From assembly GCA_963575745.1 (NCBI GenBank), contig CAUYUJ010017627.1:748972-812971 (forward strand): a DNA stretch of 64,000 nt, given 5' to 3'. Made by a program: the position numbers and the translations under genes. The DNA is from Prorocentrum cordatum. Lineage: Eukaryota > Sar > Dinophyceae > Prorocentrales > Prorocentraceae. Positions 1 through 10,811 of the stretch are shown here, in pieces; the first letter of the stretch is position 1, and each line of letters begins with the position of its first letter. Under the pieces are notes generated by a model that was not told the DNA's origin, did not search any database, and saw only the letters and a program-made list of their open reading frames with translations.

Positions 1-539
1 GCATCTTCTCTCGTCACGAACATGCGAGGATCCGATTTCGATGACCCAAATATCCGTCGGTCGGCACCCTGCCGGATCGATCATGAGACCGCCCTTAGGA
101 GGATGGGGATGTCCATCGTGCAAGGACAACGTCAACATGCATTCCCCTTTCACGACAGGTACCCTAAACATTGTAGGTGGTACGACAAGGAGGATCACCA
201 TTGTGAATACCCAAGCTGCAAGAAGAACTACGGTCAGGCTGAATCTGGTCACCTACGCACGCCTGACATGTAAGTTTGCCAAACAGTGGAAACTGCCTGA
301 CGACCACGAACAGGAGCCTCGGGCTCCTGCCGAGCCGGCAGCGCCACCGCCTGCGGCGGCAGCTGCATCCTAGCCTCCCAGCAAATGGCGCGGCCACGAG
401 CTCCGAGGCCTGGCCCCCGAGCGGGACCGACAGCTTGCACCAGCAGCCGCGACATCACAGTAGGCAGACACGCCGCTGAACCGGCTGCGGGGCAACCTGC
501 CTCGAGCGGAGCTGGCAGCTCGGACGATCACAGACGGCT

Positions 540-2085
540 ACCACAGATAGTGGCTTGACGAGGTCGACGGCAAGGAGGGGGTCCATTTCCACCACCACCC
601 TGCGGGTGACCCTGCTGCTCGTCCAAGACTTCCAGACTGGCCAAGGTTCGATGTACAGATTAGTCTACAAAACCTTCGCAGCCTTGATCCAAGCGCGATA
701 GCACGCGAGTTGCGAAAATTGCGTTTGCGGTGGTTCCACGGCCAAGAGCTCATGATGACTCGTCTAAGCCGAGGCTGATCTGGACAACGTCAGGTTGAGC
801 CTGATAATGGGCGTCTGTGCTACACGTCGGGAGTGCAGGGCTTGGGATAAGCCAGGGCATGCCGTTATGCCGTCCGTTGCGCTACCTGGCAAGCGAACGC
901 GATCTGATGTTTTACAAACAGGGACAGAATATATTTCAGATAATCGATCGCTGCGTTCGATATGGTGTTGGAATAGAGATGCCCGATAAAACTATGACCC
1001 GCATCGTCGATGCGTATCATTAAGGCTGGATGCAGTTCTGACCTGCCAAAGTATTCCGATTGGGGAGGTGCACTTAACAACGACACCGCAAAGGCAGTCT
1101 TTAAGACGAAGGGCACTGAGCTGAGGATACGCGCGCGTGGACAACACGCTGCGACAATTGAAGCCATAATTGGCATACTACGACACTTACTTCACGCCGT
1201 GGAGGCTGGGCCCAACAGGTTAGACATACCTCTTGTGTTCACACGCCGACCGCATGAAGCCTTACGTGCCGCCAACGCGTTCACATTTTACAACGAGGTG
1301 TCTCCACGCAACGCACCTTTTAAACGGCACCGAGCGATGCCGCCCGACCTGCCTGTTCTGGGCCACGAACAGCAGACGGAAACGACCCACCAGTCTCGAG
1401 AACAGAGTATCCGCTTGGTAAGCATTGAGTCTATGATTAAAGCCATTGCAGCAGCTCAAACCAATCGTGCACTACGGACCAAAACTGCGATGCTTGGTTT
1501 GCACTACTATGTCGAAGGAGATCTAGTTGCTTACCATCGCTCCAGTGCTACAAACAACTGATGGGGTGACTGGAATTGACTTCTCCCGGCCGTAAGCAAC
1601 GATCCCGACAAGGGGTCAAGTCGTCAAAAAGAGTGGGGGACAGCGATGTACAAGCCCAGCGCGGCGACGCACGACATTCACTATATGTCGAAGCCTTTTA
1701 TCGAACGAGAAATTGGCCCAGACAACGCAGCGCCACGGTCTGCGTTGGCATTCGTAGCCAGTCTACCTGCGGGGCGACCTGCTATGACCTGTGGCTGCGC
1801 TCCAGATGACAAGTGCGAGCCGACTGTCTCCTAAGGTACATTTCGTTCTTCAATGTCTCATCAGGAATTTCTTTTGCATCGAGAACGTGGTCTCCGTCAG
1901 GTTAGCTAATCGCATTCACGAGCTACCTCGGGTTGCTTATGCGGACAGTTGTACAATGGTGCACTATGACAACGAAGTGAACCAAGGCTTCCACTATTAC
2001 GAAGCCGAAGGCGCTGCCTTAACAGACATGCGATACAACTGGTCCAGCACATTCGAGGGTCATCCAGCGCCTGAAGCCCACTAAA
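540..2085 (+). pseudogene. Copia integrase relic and downstream linker
   Basis: Near 675-850 the sequence resembles a pre-integrase zinc segment (LRKLRLRWFHG followed by a degraded Cys pair, VCATRREC). The core follows in several frames. The first catalytic Asp is in RDLMFYK (codon 901-903), the second in KYSDWGG (1,058-1,060), and the Glu in HAATIEA about 34 residues later, giving a D-D-about34-E spacing. The stretch RPHEALRAANAFTFYNEV is typical of the copia integrase C-terminal half. Reading moves between frames near 900 and 1,005 and stops at 1,561. Related linker peptides continue to 2,084. The family role is insertion of element cDNA; this copy is inactivated. Confidence 0.8.
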
Positions 2086-2737
2086 CCACAAGGGGGCTCC
2101 GGCCAAGACATGACGAATATCGAAGAACTGGCTGACGCACCGATGCAAGACAATGGCGCCAGAGACACTCCAGAAGCCGAACCGCCACAGGCAGGCGGAT
2201 AGCTTCATATTATTCATGAGGAATCAGGAGCGGATCTCAGGGCACATATTATGAATGCGTGGTGCGCAACTTCAGGAGGAAAGAGAACTACTGGGGGCAA
2301 CTCCAATCGACGACCTACACTGCACCCACACACATGATCACCGACAACAGTGCACTGGCCACCGCATCGGAAGATTAGCGGGGGCACCTGCCTACGTGGA
2401 ATAATCCGCATAAAATAGACACGACGGAGACACATCATGTCTCATTGCGCTCCGCGGGGCGAAGACAACGCTTGAGGATCTGACTTTGATGGGCATGGAC
2501 AATATGTAGAAAGTTGCTTCACTGCAGACATGTCAAAGGAAGTCCGTTCCGAAAAAGAACGCAAGATGCTGGACTTCGACCGCGCGCGTCCACGATGCGA
2601 GTATATGCGGCTGCTGCAGGCGAACGAGCTGCAGTCGTCAAGGGGGGCGATCTCCTCGCGAGGGCCGGCATGCAGGCGAATCCAGTCAAGGTATCTAAAG
2701 CCCAATATACTGAACCCAACGCATGGTTTGACAACGT

Positions 2738-3645
2738 GTGCTTTTAAACATTCAGGATATAGCAATGGCGTCAAACATCATGGCTTCGAGATACGCATAC
2801 AAGTGGAAGTTCGTCAATAACGAGAAGGGCGAGATGGACCGCGCCGTTGGACTACGTTTGGTACTTAGGGGGTTCATGGGCCTCGAAGCCTTCGACGCGG
2901 GAGCTTTCTCGGGAACGGCGCGGCGGTCGAGTCGGAGACTAGTCGCTAGCGCGGCGGCGCGCAATAAGCGATGGATCATTGCTTCCCTCGATATCAACAT
3001 GGCTTCCCTGAAGGGACTCACCCGCCAGGAGCTTGCTGAAGCAATTTGTAAAAACGAAGGCGCGGCGTGCTTTGCACTGCCGCCTAGGCCAGCATCTGCG
3101 CATAGACCCCTCCCAGGATTTGCGCACTTCGAAGAGTCAAAGCACTGCTTGCAGCGCCTCGAGCCAGGCACCGGCCCCAAGGATGCGCCAGAAGCCATCT
3201 CACTGAAGCTCAGAAAGACCACGAGAGGTTTGGTCTCAGGTCCACGCCCAATGACGAGGAGTTCGAGACTTGCCCCGACCTACTTACAGCCGAGCACGTT
3301 GATTACATCAATATGGCTATAGACAGGCACGTCAAGTGAGTTGAGGATACTTTTGGCAAATGTAACGCTGCGAGGTGCATGAAGGATGGGGTTACACTTG
3401 GTCAAGGGGAATACATAGAACAGCTCCGTCTCATACAACCTCCTGAACTCACCGGCGCAAGCGCTGGCGCCAAGGCATCGAATATGGCCAACGACATGAT
3501 TGTCTGCCTCAGAGGCGCCTTGGCTTACGCCGTAATCGCACAGGTTCGTTTCGAGAAACGACCGACGTGCAAGTGCGACGAGCGAACGCGATTACCAGAA
3601 AGTTGCAGGCTTGCCTTAAGAAGATCGCCTGTCAATCGATGACTC
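2738..3645 (+). pseudogene. Copia reverse transcriptase relic
   Basis: The frame at 2,738-3,322 reads NIMASRYAYKWKFVNNEKG, then ARRSSRRLVASAAARNKRW and IIASLDINMASLKGLT, as in the RVT_2 domain of copia elements. The first catalytic Asp is retained (codon 2,990-2,992). The usual AFLQG after it has become MASLKG. Near 3,293-3,310 the position of the catalytic HVDD motif reads HVDY, so the second Asp of the pair is lost, and a stop follows at 3,340. Further family-like sequence (GEYIEQLRL, then LRGALAYAVIAQ) continues to about 3,540. The copy is dead by active-site loss as well as by frame breaks. Confidence 0.8.
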
Positions 3646-4235
3646 CAACGGGTGAGGTCGATCTGCGCAACGACTCCGGTTGCCGGCGTCTCAGCGGAGA
3701 TGCCGAGGACGAGGTCGAAGGCAATGGCATTCGCGGTGCAAGCCTGCTACGGCGTGGGCGCACGCACGCTGGCAAGCCCATCGCCCATCTTGCCGACGCG
3801 TGCGGCAAGTCTCACCGCTCGCAGGTCCGCTCGAGCTACTCAGCAGAAAAGCAGCGGTCCACAACCTGGGGGACTGCAATCCCACGATCGTCACTCTTCG
3901 AGAACTCTACGCAGGGCCGCTTACACCCACTCAGCTGAATGCTATAGTGGAGATGGTTGACCCGAGCATTACGGTCACGTTGACCATCGTAGCATAATAC
4001 GTACTCAAGTTCAAGTTTTTGTCAAGCAAAGACCCGACGAAGCCGACTGAGTGTACAATTTTGGGACGCATCAGTTGGACGCGACAGATGATGGAGCGAG
4101 GTATCGTGCATTGTGCGCAGTGGTGTGACACTCGCGACATGACCGTGGATGGCCACACCAAAGGGAGCATCGACAGAGACATGCCCCTACTGGTCACGGG
4201 AGGAACGCAATCCTTCAAGCCCGATTTAAACGACA
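3640..4235 (+). pseudogene. Copia RNase H relic
   Basis: The frame through 3,567-3,938 has EVDLRNDSGCRRLSG, then GIRGASLLRRG and KSHRSQVRSSYSAE. These match the order D...G-rich strand...S-R-S-S-x-x-A-E seen in copia RNase H. After frame changes, 4,111-4,170 reads WCDTRDMTVDGHTKGSIDR, the C-terminal RNase H segment. It degrades tail-less after about 4,235. It is interrupted by stops at 3,643, 3,939 and 3,996 in the various frames. Confidence 0.75.
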
Positions 4236-4249
4236 CGCTCCATACAGGG

Positions 4250-4685
4250 CTGGCCAGACAAGATCGTCTGAGCCGCTTCAGGAGCAATCGCCTGCAAGGT
4301 GACTTGCGTGCGAGACAACTTGCTTGCAACGGCAGTTGCGCGCGGGCCAACCTTCTTTGTTGAGCCCGCCTGCTGCTGCCTACCTTGTGCATATTGCGTT
4401 TTGCTGCATAGCGGGCGGCGGACTCACGTTTCGTCTCCTCCCTCCGACTTTAAAGGAGGCCGTGGCAAAGGCGAGACATAGCGAGTGTGCGTTGGCTGTT
4501 TGTGCGCAAGCGGCCGGCCGCCAACGTATGATTGGGCCTCATCGCGAGGCACGCCACTTGCCATTGAGACCGAAAACACATTCGCTTGACATGGCCCGTC
4601 GCTCCCGTGACGATTTCCTGCTCTTGGGACTATCGTTGTTACGGTGCAACAAAGTTGGACATGGGCTTCGTTTTCGGCAAAGCTT
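4250..4685. other. Unassigned sequence after the copia relic
   Basis: Short overlapping ORFs occur but no domain is recognised. It could contain the eroded 3' untranslated part and LTR of the copia element; no matching second LTR is in the window. Confidence 0.3.
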
Positions 4686-4689
4686 CTGG

Positions 4690-5160
4690 AAGGGCCCCCC
4701 AACCCCGTTCAAACTGCGGGAGCCTTTTAGAGGCCTCTCGGGGCCTCTCGGGGCGTTTCTCGAGGGCATCTGGGCGCCTTTTGGGAGCCTCTCATGCCGG
4801 AGGATCGACATGTCCGTTCGTGTCCCCCGTCTGGGTTCCCTCTTGGAGCTGTCTTGGGGGCCTGTTGGGTTATTTGGGAGGCCTATGCGTCGGTATCAGG
4901 GGCCTCTTGGGCTGTTTTGGTGTGCCGGGAAGCCGACGAGACGAAAACGCTAGTTTTATATATATATAAAGAACTTCAAGCAAATATATGATGTTTGCCC
5001 CCTGGGGTCCTCTTCGGAGTGCTCTTGGAGGCCTTTCGGTACGTTTTGCTAACTTGTTGAGTCGTCTACTTTGGCGTCTTGGGCCGACAATTCGGTAATT
5101 CGCGGCCCTCGAGTACCGTTTTGGGGGCCTCTTGGGGCACTCCTGCCGCGTCTTAGGGCT
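4690..5160. repeat. TCTTGGGGCC-type degenerate minisatellite, block 1
   Basis: Imperfect 10-30 bp units of the form GCCTCTTGGGG/GCCTCTCGGGG are repeated. The plus strand would translate as Trp/Gly-rich peptide and the minus strand as Arg/Pro-rich peptide, so the overlapping ORFs are spurious. A TA-rich tract (4,954-4,970) sits inside. Other blocks of the same repeat are at 8,026, 15,322, 17,606, 18,725 and 23,812. Confidence 0.75.
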
Positions 5161-5403
5161 TTTCTGGACCCCGGAACCGACCGGCTGGGGGGCGACCCGC
5201 CCCCCGGGATCCCCCCCTTGGGACCCACCCACTGGGTGTCCCCCCGCGGGGCCCCCCTCCCCACCCGGCGGGGAAGGGATCAAAGGGAAGGGACTTCTTT
5301 TCGAATCAGTTGCGACGTTGCCCAATGTCGGTTTGGCACGCGCGCTTAAGGATGAGGGCCCAGGGAAACGAGACGGGGGAGGACGGAAACGACTATTAAA
5401 GAA

Positions 5404-5452
5404 GACAACGCGACGACGACGATGACGACGATGACGACGACGCGACGATTTG
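5404..5452. repeat. GAC/GAT trinucleotide tract
   Basis: Near-perfect GAC and GAT triplets form the run; no coding context. Confidence 0.8.
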
Positions 5453-5471
5453 GAGGTTCGGCGGGTCCAGG

Positions 5472-5640
5472 AGGTGCGTTGAAGAGCTCGTGCTCCCCCT
5501 TGGGCCACCCGAATCCCCCCACTCTAGCAGGGCTTTGAAACCAGGGTACGGGAAAACGGGGAGGGGGGCAGCCAATTGCCTCGCATGCCTTGCTACCCCC
5601 AGCGCGCGGAAGTCGGCGGACACGCAGGCTCACTCAGGAT
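5472..5640. repeat. Flanking repeat associated with the minisatellite, copy 1
   Basis: The order of landmarks GCGTTGAAGAGCTC, a C-rich stretch, a G-rich stretch, CCAATTGCC, GCCTTGCTACCCC and GTCGGCGGAC is repeated diverged at 18,181-18,355. The second half recurs more weakly at 16,000-16,110. Each copy lies just downstream of a minisatellite block, so block and flank look like parts of one dispersed element. Confidence 0.5.
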
Positions 5641-5749
5641 CACATTCCCGTTGATTCGTTGCCTCTCAGACCCAATAGTCATTCTCAGACTCACTTGCAC
5701 TCGGACTTATTCATATCCAGATTCACACATTGGGCAGCCGCCAGGGTTG

Positions 5750-6265
5750 TATCACGGACATGGTCGTGCCCATATTGGTGGGGTTTATCGAGTAGATTGG
5801 CATTTTCGGAGGTAGACGCGTCTCCTTTCAGAGCTACATGATCGCGGGCATGATCGCGCTTTGATTGGTGGTGCCTCTCAAGTGTGCTCTCTTCGAGGCC
5901 CATGGATCACCTATACGTGACACGCATCGCGTTTGGGGTCGCCCAAGGGGGAGCCGACCAGTGTGGTATCATGGGCATGGTCGCGCCCTGATTGGTGGAG
6001 CCTCTCGAGCTGCACGACAGTTTTCGGAGGTAGGCGTATCTTCTTGTCAGAGCCCCATGATCAATCTGACGTGACTTGTATCGCCTTTTGGGCCTCCTAA
6101 GGTGGAACTGACCAGGTTGGCATCATGGGCACGCTCCCGTCCAGATTGGTGAGGCTTCTCGAATGGATTGGCCGTTTTGGGTGGCAGACGTCTTTTGTTC
6201 AAAGACCCGTGAACACCGCGATGTAGCAGGCATCGCACTCGGGTCTCGCGCAGATTGGTGAGATC
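5750..6265. repeat. Degenerate tandem repeat, 90-154 bp period
   Basis: The phrase ATCATGGGCATGGTCGCGCC followed by GATTGGTGG occurs at 5,750, 5,840, 5,967 and 6,121, and its second half again near 6,240. Between them recur TTTTCGGAGGTAG and a CATGATC-like piece. Unequal spacing indicates old, partly deleted tandem copies. Confidence 0.65.
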
Positions 6266-6269
6266 CCTC

Positions 6270-7150
6270 GTGCAAAGGTGCACACATGAGCATGCAACCC
6301 AGCTAAATCATACTGCAAAACAGGTTTTTTTGTTCTGGATGTGCCTGTCTGTGCACGACGTGCGTTGATGTGTCACGCCAATCGTAGCCATGCACATTGA
6401 GTATTTCGATGAAGGTACGCATTGAAGTGATGCAAGCGAATGCGTGTGCAACAGCGATGCGCCACACGCAGGACACTACGTTTGATCTCGCGAAACAATA
6501 TTTCGGCGAGTCGTGCAGCGAGTATTGGAATACGCGCGCAGATGTTTTTTTGAATTCATGTTACGCACGAGAGCACTTGGGCCGACACAGCGCCGATGCT
6601 CGCAGGGCAGGACCACCGCCCTGTCCGTAGCATATCAAATGATTATGTGTTTAAGCGTGCTACTTGACAGCAGTGTGGTTGGCACTGTCGTCAACGTGTG
6701 CTTTCATGACACACGTATGAATGACATATGTATGATAGAATTGCCATTTCATGTTGTTTAGCATGACGTTCATATATTGATGTTCTGTCCTGGTCCGCCA
6801 CATTTCTCCCGCAGGTAAGGTCTGTTGACACTTGTTTCGTTGTGCACATGTCTGGGCGCAAATGATTTGGCGATGGCCATGCCAACGGTAGTTGCACGGC
6901 TCTCAGCGCCCGACTTGCTCATTGATTTCTTCAAGGAAAACGACGCAGCCAAGGTTACGACTTCGCGGAGATTTTGGAACGCACATTTTTTTGAATGCCG
7001 TCGGGGCAGGGTGTCCCCGTGTGGTCTCCATCTCTCATTGGTGCATGGGGCACGTCAGGACGATTGTCAACCTTGTATGGTTGATGTTAGCCACGTTCCC
7101 AAAACAGCGTTTGCACTTCGGAGTTCTAACTTGGTCGTTTTAGGTAGTTG
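6270..7150. other. No gene recognised
   Basis: Relatively AT-richer sequence. Only ORFs of up to about 137 codons occur, with no family resemblance. Nothing supportable seen. Confidence 0.4.
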
Positions 7151-7156
7151 GCTGAG

Positions 7157-7390
7157 TATTCCGAAGGGTTCGCCTCGTTGCCGCCCGTGCCGCCTCGTGG
7201 GCGCCTCGTGGGCTCGTGCGTTGGGTGGGGTTCCCTAAGATTCGCCTCGTTCCCGCTCGTGCCGCCACATGGTCGCCGCGTGCGCCGGGGGGGTTTCCCG
7301 GAGTTGCGCCACGTTGCTGCCCGTGCCGCCGCGTGGGCGCGCGCCCCTCGGGCGCCCCTCGCGCTGGGTGGGTTCCCCGAACTTGCCCTG
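7157..7390. repeat. Three tandem copies of a 60-85 bp GC-rich unit
   Basis: Units begin near 7,157, 7,229, 7,287 and 7,372 (partial). They share TTCCC(C/G)GA-like starts, GTTGCCGCCCGTGCCGCC, GTGGGCGC and a GGGTGGG end. Length differences come from small indels. Confidence 0.7.
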
Positions 7391-7399
7391 TGCTGTGAG

Positions 7400-7960
7400 A
7401 TTACACTACATTGCGTTCACCACATCGCTTACACCACCTAGCTTACATCGCATCGATTCCACAACGTGGCTTACATCACATGTGTTCTCTCCGGGATGGG
7501 GGGCATTCTCGTTCCTCCCTCCTTCGCCTTCTCCCAAGAGTTTCATCTGCAAGAGAGAGTCCCCCAGAAGGAGTCGGGAGTACCGGGGGGGGCTGCATTC
7601 ATGTTGTCGGCCGTTGAGGTCCCCGCTAGCGGGATCTCCTTCGGTATTGCCAAGATGTTCTTTGACCCCTGTTTTGGGCTCGACTCTAAGACACCCAGGG
7701 GGGCTATCCAACTCCCTCGGTGCTCATTTGGAACGTCTGCTTCGCAGGTGGTTGCCCCGAATAGCTCAGAATGGCCGGTGGAGCCAAATTACGAAGACGC
7801 CTACGGAGAATCGCTGCCGCCCCTTGCCTTTTTGGAAGCGCCCATGTGGCCGAAAGTTGGGCTAGAGCTTGGCCAAACTATCTGACCATGTGTTCCCCCA
7901 GCCGTCGTTGAAACCCGTCGGGGGGCACGTGAGGAAGACGAACATGAGGATACTGTTGGA
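7400..7960 (+). other. Unrecognised ORF-bearing stretch
   Basis: An open frame of about 139 codons (7,466-7,885) has mixed composition but no recognised domain, no neighbour context and no matching copy in the window. It could be chance or an exon; not called a gene. Confidence 0.25.
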
Positions 7961-7964
7961 AATG

Positions 7965-8022
7965 GATGAGGAGGACGAGGAGGAGGAAGAGCAAGAGGAA
8001 AAGGACGAGGAGGAGGAGGAGG
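7965..8022. repeat. GAG/GAA (poly-Glu) tract
   Basis: Purine triplet run directly preceding minisatellite block 2. Confidence 0.85.
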
Positions 8023-8025
8023 GGA

Positions 8026-8110
8026 CCTCTTGGAAGCCTACTGGGGCAGTCTTGGGGTCTCCAGGGAGTTTCCTGGGAGCCTCTTGGAGGCCTCTTGGGG
8101 GTCTCTTTCT
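8026..8110. repeat. TCTTGGGGCC-type minisatellite, block 2
   Basis: A short block of the same degenerate unit as at 4,690, followed 60 bp later by the dispersed repeat at 8,171. Confidence 0.7.
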
Positions 8111-8170
8111 GTGTGTGAAGACCGTTCATCGCACTTTTCGATATGCCCTGCAATCCTCTCGGCTGAGGTA

Positions 8171-8301
8171 TTGGACATTGGACATCATTCGCGCCCCTGC
8201 TTCCGCGGGCGCATGGAGGAAACACTTGATGATTTTTCATACTCCTCTACCTGCGGACCCCTACGGTAGGTTCGATTCATTGGTCGTTAACCTCCGTTCA
8301 C
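8171..8301 (+). repeat. 131-bp dispersed repeat, copy 1
   Basis: Nearly identical ends are shared with 15,186-15,321: TTGGACATTGGACATCATTC into GCGCCCCTGCTTCCGCGGGC at the start, and GGTAGGTTCGATTCATTGG into GTCGTTAACCTCCGTTCAC at the end. The middle is diverged. The GGTTCGATTCA piece resembles a pol III B box, but no tRNA folds around it. The same plus frame is open in both copies (peptides DIIRAPASAGAW and GRFDSLVV). It sits next to minisatellite blocks both times. Confidence 0.75.
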
Positions 8302-8329
8302 AGGTTATCAGCCTCTTCCATGACGTTCT

Positions 8330-9482
8330 CAGTTGCGACACCCCGCGCCGCCTTTGAGCCTCACGCGTGGGCGTCGTGACGACACGGATAGGGCTGTAGG
8401 ACAGGGAGTAGTACCGCAGTCCCCCTTTCCAGGAAAAGGCAGCGCCGATGCATGCTTCCAAGCCGCGCTTCGACGCGCGCAGCAGGTCGACGTGGATTAT
8501 TTCCCTTCTTCCGTGCCAGTTCGATCGTACACCCCAGGGTTTTGGACCCAGCGTACAGTCGACCGCTCAGTCAGTGATGCCAACATTAAGTGAGAACCTT
8601 CGCCAGTGGGATCACCCGCGGAGGCCTTCGGAACCACCGATGGATTCGCTTCGCCTTTTCCCCCAACCTTCGCAGGTGAGAGCGCCCCCGGTGGCGCGAA
8701 CGAAACGTCTGCTCCGAGCGCTTCCGCGCGACGCCGTCACTGGGACACCAAAGGTCATTCGAACCCCGCTTCGGTTCCCGTGTCTGGGCACGTGCGATCA
8801 ATCGAGGAGCGTAGTGGAACGTCTTCACAACGAGTCCCCGATCGGTATCATTTCCAAGCCCAGCACCGGGACACCAGCCGCAACCCCTCACAGCGGCGCT
8901 CGCTGCAGAGTTCCTTGCGGCGTGACATACCGCCACATGCATCGCCATCCGCCGCTGAATTGGCAGAGTTCATACGCCGGTCTGAAACTTACACGACCCA
9001 ACAGTTGTCGTGTTGTGCTGCCACAGACGTTGCTTGCGCGACGCAGAGAGCAAATTTGAGGCCAGGGATCCAGCGTGCTCTTGCCCTGGTCGACGTTCGG
9101 CTCGCCGGATACCGATCGATCCTCAGTGAGGTCCAATATCAAGTTGACCATGTGGAGTGGTGCTGGCTCCATTGCAACCCAGACTCTCCGCGACTACTTT
9201 TTCGCCATGGAGGAGCAGCTCGTGAGCGTCAGGGATACGGGCGCTGCCGCTGCCAGGGCTCTACACGACGATATTCTGACATTGCGGCGAGTTTTTGCCG
9301 GTGAGGTACATGGTACCATGGATCATCAAATTCGTGATGATTTCATTGCGTTGTGTGATCATTTCGAAGTGGCCACTGCCAAATTTCATTCCGAGGGTAC
9401 CATAACCACGTCCGAGTTGCACGGCAAGCTGTGCACTGCCGAAATGGCTAAGGCGTGACGTTCTGATGTATGAGAGGGGCGC
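8330..9482 (+). other. Eroded coding-like stretch before the coiled-coil ORF
   Basis: Overlapping plus-strand ORFs (8,448-9,059, 8,606-9,304, 9,075-9,458) shift frame into one another. The first two are Ser/Pro/Arg-rich. The last has an amphipathic segment (RDYFFAMEEQLVSVRDTG). This could be the N-terminal part of the same broken gene as 9,483-10,811. No domain is recognised. Confidence 0.3.
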
Positions 9483-10811
9483 GTGCCAGCCCTCGAGCAC
9501 CGAGTTTCCACGGTCGAACAGCAGTTTCCTTGCGTGCAAACTGGTTTGGCTGAGTTGCATTGTGCACGGGCCCAGACGGCGCAGATGGGCGCCCCGACTT
9601 CTGTTTGCGATTTCGCCCCCCTCGCTGCCGAGATGGCCGAAGTAAGGAAGGTGGCGGACCACGCGCAGCCACGACTCGCCCAGACCTCCCACGAAAGAGA
9701 CGCTGAACAGGCGCGGGCGGAGGAAGCCCTCACCCGTTTGGAAGTAGAGCGCGAAGCGCACAACCGACCGTTCCAGGACTTAGAGCACCAGCTGGACTGG
9801 TGCTCCCAGCGAACTCACGACACCAACGACGAGGCGCGCGGTCTCCGGCAGGGCGTCGCGCAGTTGCAGAACGGTCTCGCGACCACAGAAGCTGCCATGA
9901 AGGCGCGCGTTAGCGACGCCAAGATCCACTGCCGCTGTCAACTTCTAGAAACCACTACGGACGTCGCCCCGAACCTCGCCGACGGTGGCGTCCGCGCAGG
10001 ACAGCCGCGACGCACGCCGCCAAAAGGTGTCTCTGCAGCAGTCCCAATGCAGACATGTCGCGCATCTCCTGTGCGCGCGCCATCGCCGACTCCACCGATG
10101 CCGTCGCATGATATATCACAGCGTTCTCTTGGTGACACCACGCAGATCCAGGCGTCAGATGCTGCTCGCGCTCCTCAACTGCCGCGCGCTACTCACTTAC
10201 AAGGGCGGCGACAAATCGCCAGGGTGAACTTCGGCAGCGCTTCCGGACGCCCTGCCGAGGCACGCGCCTGTCTCTTCGTTGCTGAACACCCCGACAGGGC
10301 AGCGGTGACTTCGAGTGCGCCGACTGCCTGCCCGCCGCTGAACATTCGGCTGTCCTTGCTACTGAGCCCCCGCTGCCGCGCGAAGAACGTCAAAGCTCGG
10401 GGGCGCAGGGCCGGCCGCGTGTCGAAAGGCAGACGCGTCGATTGGCCGTGCTACAATCCCACGAAGTCACGGAAGTCGATGGCGCCACGCGCGACTTCGA
10501 CCGCCTATAATTCATCTGCATGCGAGTCGACGACGTCCAACGGTTCATCGTGGATATGGGACAATCTACAATTGGAGCGCCGTAATCCACCGGGCGCGAA
10601 GATGCTCGAGTCACTGCTCCGTGCCCAGATCCGCAGACACCCGTCGTTGAAGAAAGACACGCGCCACTACAACGAGATGAAGATGGGCGACTCCAATCGC
10701 GCGCGCGGTTGGCTACGAGAACGCGCGTCGGTCAACGCCGAGACGCGCGGACTTGAAGGCGGCCAGCGCAACCTCGAGCGCGAGACGATTCGCCGCGAAC
10801 TGGCCGCGTGA
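9483..10811 (+). pseudogene. Coiled-coil, gag-like ORF of unknown origin
   Basis: An open frame of 442 codons opens with GTG rather than ATG, so its true start is uncertain. Residues about 1-150 are helical with heptad-like Glu/Gln/Arg/Ala content (for example LAAEMAEVRKVADHAQPRLA and EEALTRLEVEREAHN), suggesting a coiled coil. A Pro/Arg/Ser-rich middle follows, then another charged helix at the end (ERASVNAETRGLEGGQRNLE). Downstream sequence holds CCCH-like zinc-finger fragments in other frames. That combination would fit a retroelement gag or an RNA-binding host protein. No protease, RT or integrase follows. Nearby sequence is Arg/Ala-rich in all frames, so part of the openness may be compositional. 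Confidence 0.35.

Larger units (their letters stand above)
1..4250 (+). mobile_element. Decayed Ty1/copia-like LTR retrotransposon, internal region
   Basis: Plus-strand fragments occur in the copia order integrase (540-2,085), reverse transcriptase (2,738-3,640), RNase H (3,640-4,235). They are broken by stops and frameshifts. The integrase-before-RT order is diagnostic of Ty1/copia rather than Ty3/gypsy. The gag/protease part would lie at or before position 1. Nothing convincing was read in 1-540, although an Ala/Pro-rich segment and Cys/His residues near 180-280 may be its tail. No LTR was found in the window. The element is not functional. Confidence 0.85.

Noticed and set aside
4690-5160. 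Trp/Gly-rich protein frames over the minisatellite
   Set aside because: All six blocks give similar peptides in shifting frames with stops. They are non-coding repeat DNA.
8260-8290. tRNA-like B box (GGTTCGATTCA) at 8,267 and at 15,291
   Set aside because: No acceptor, D or anticodon stems can be drawn around either copy. Kept only as a note on the dispersed repeat.
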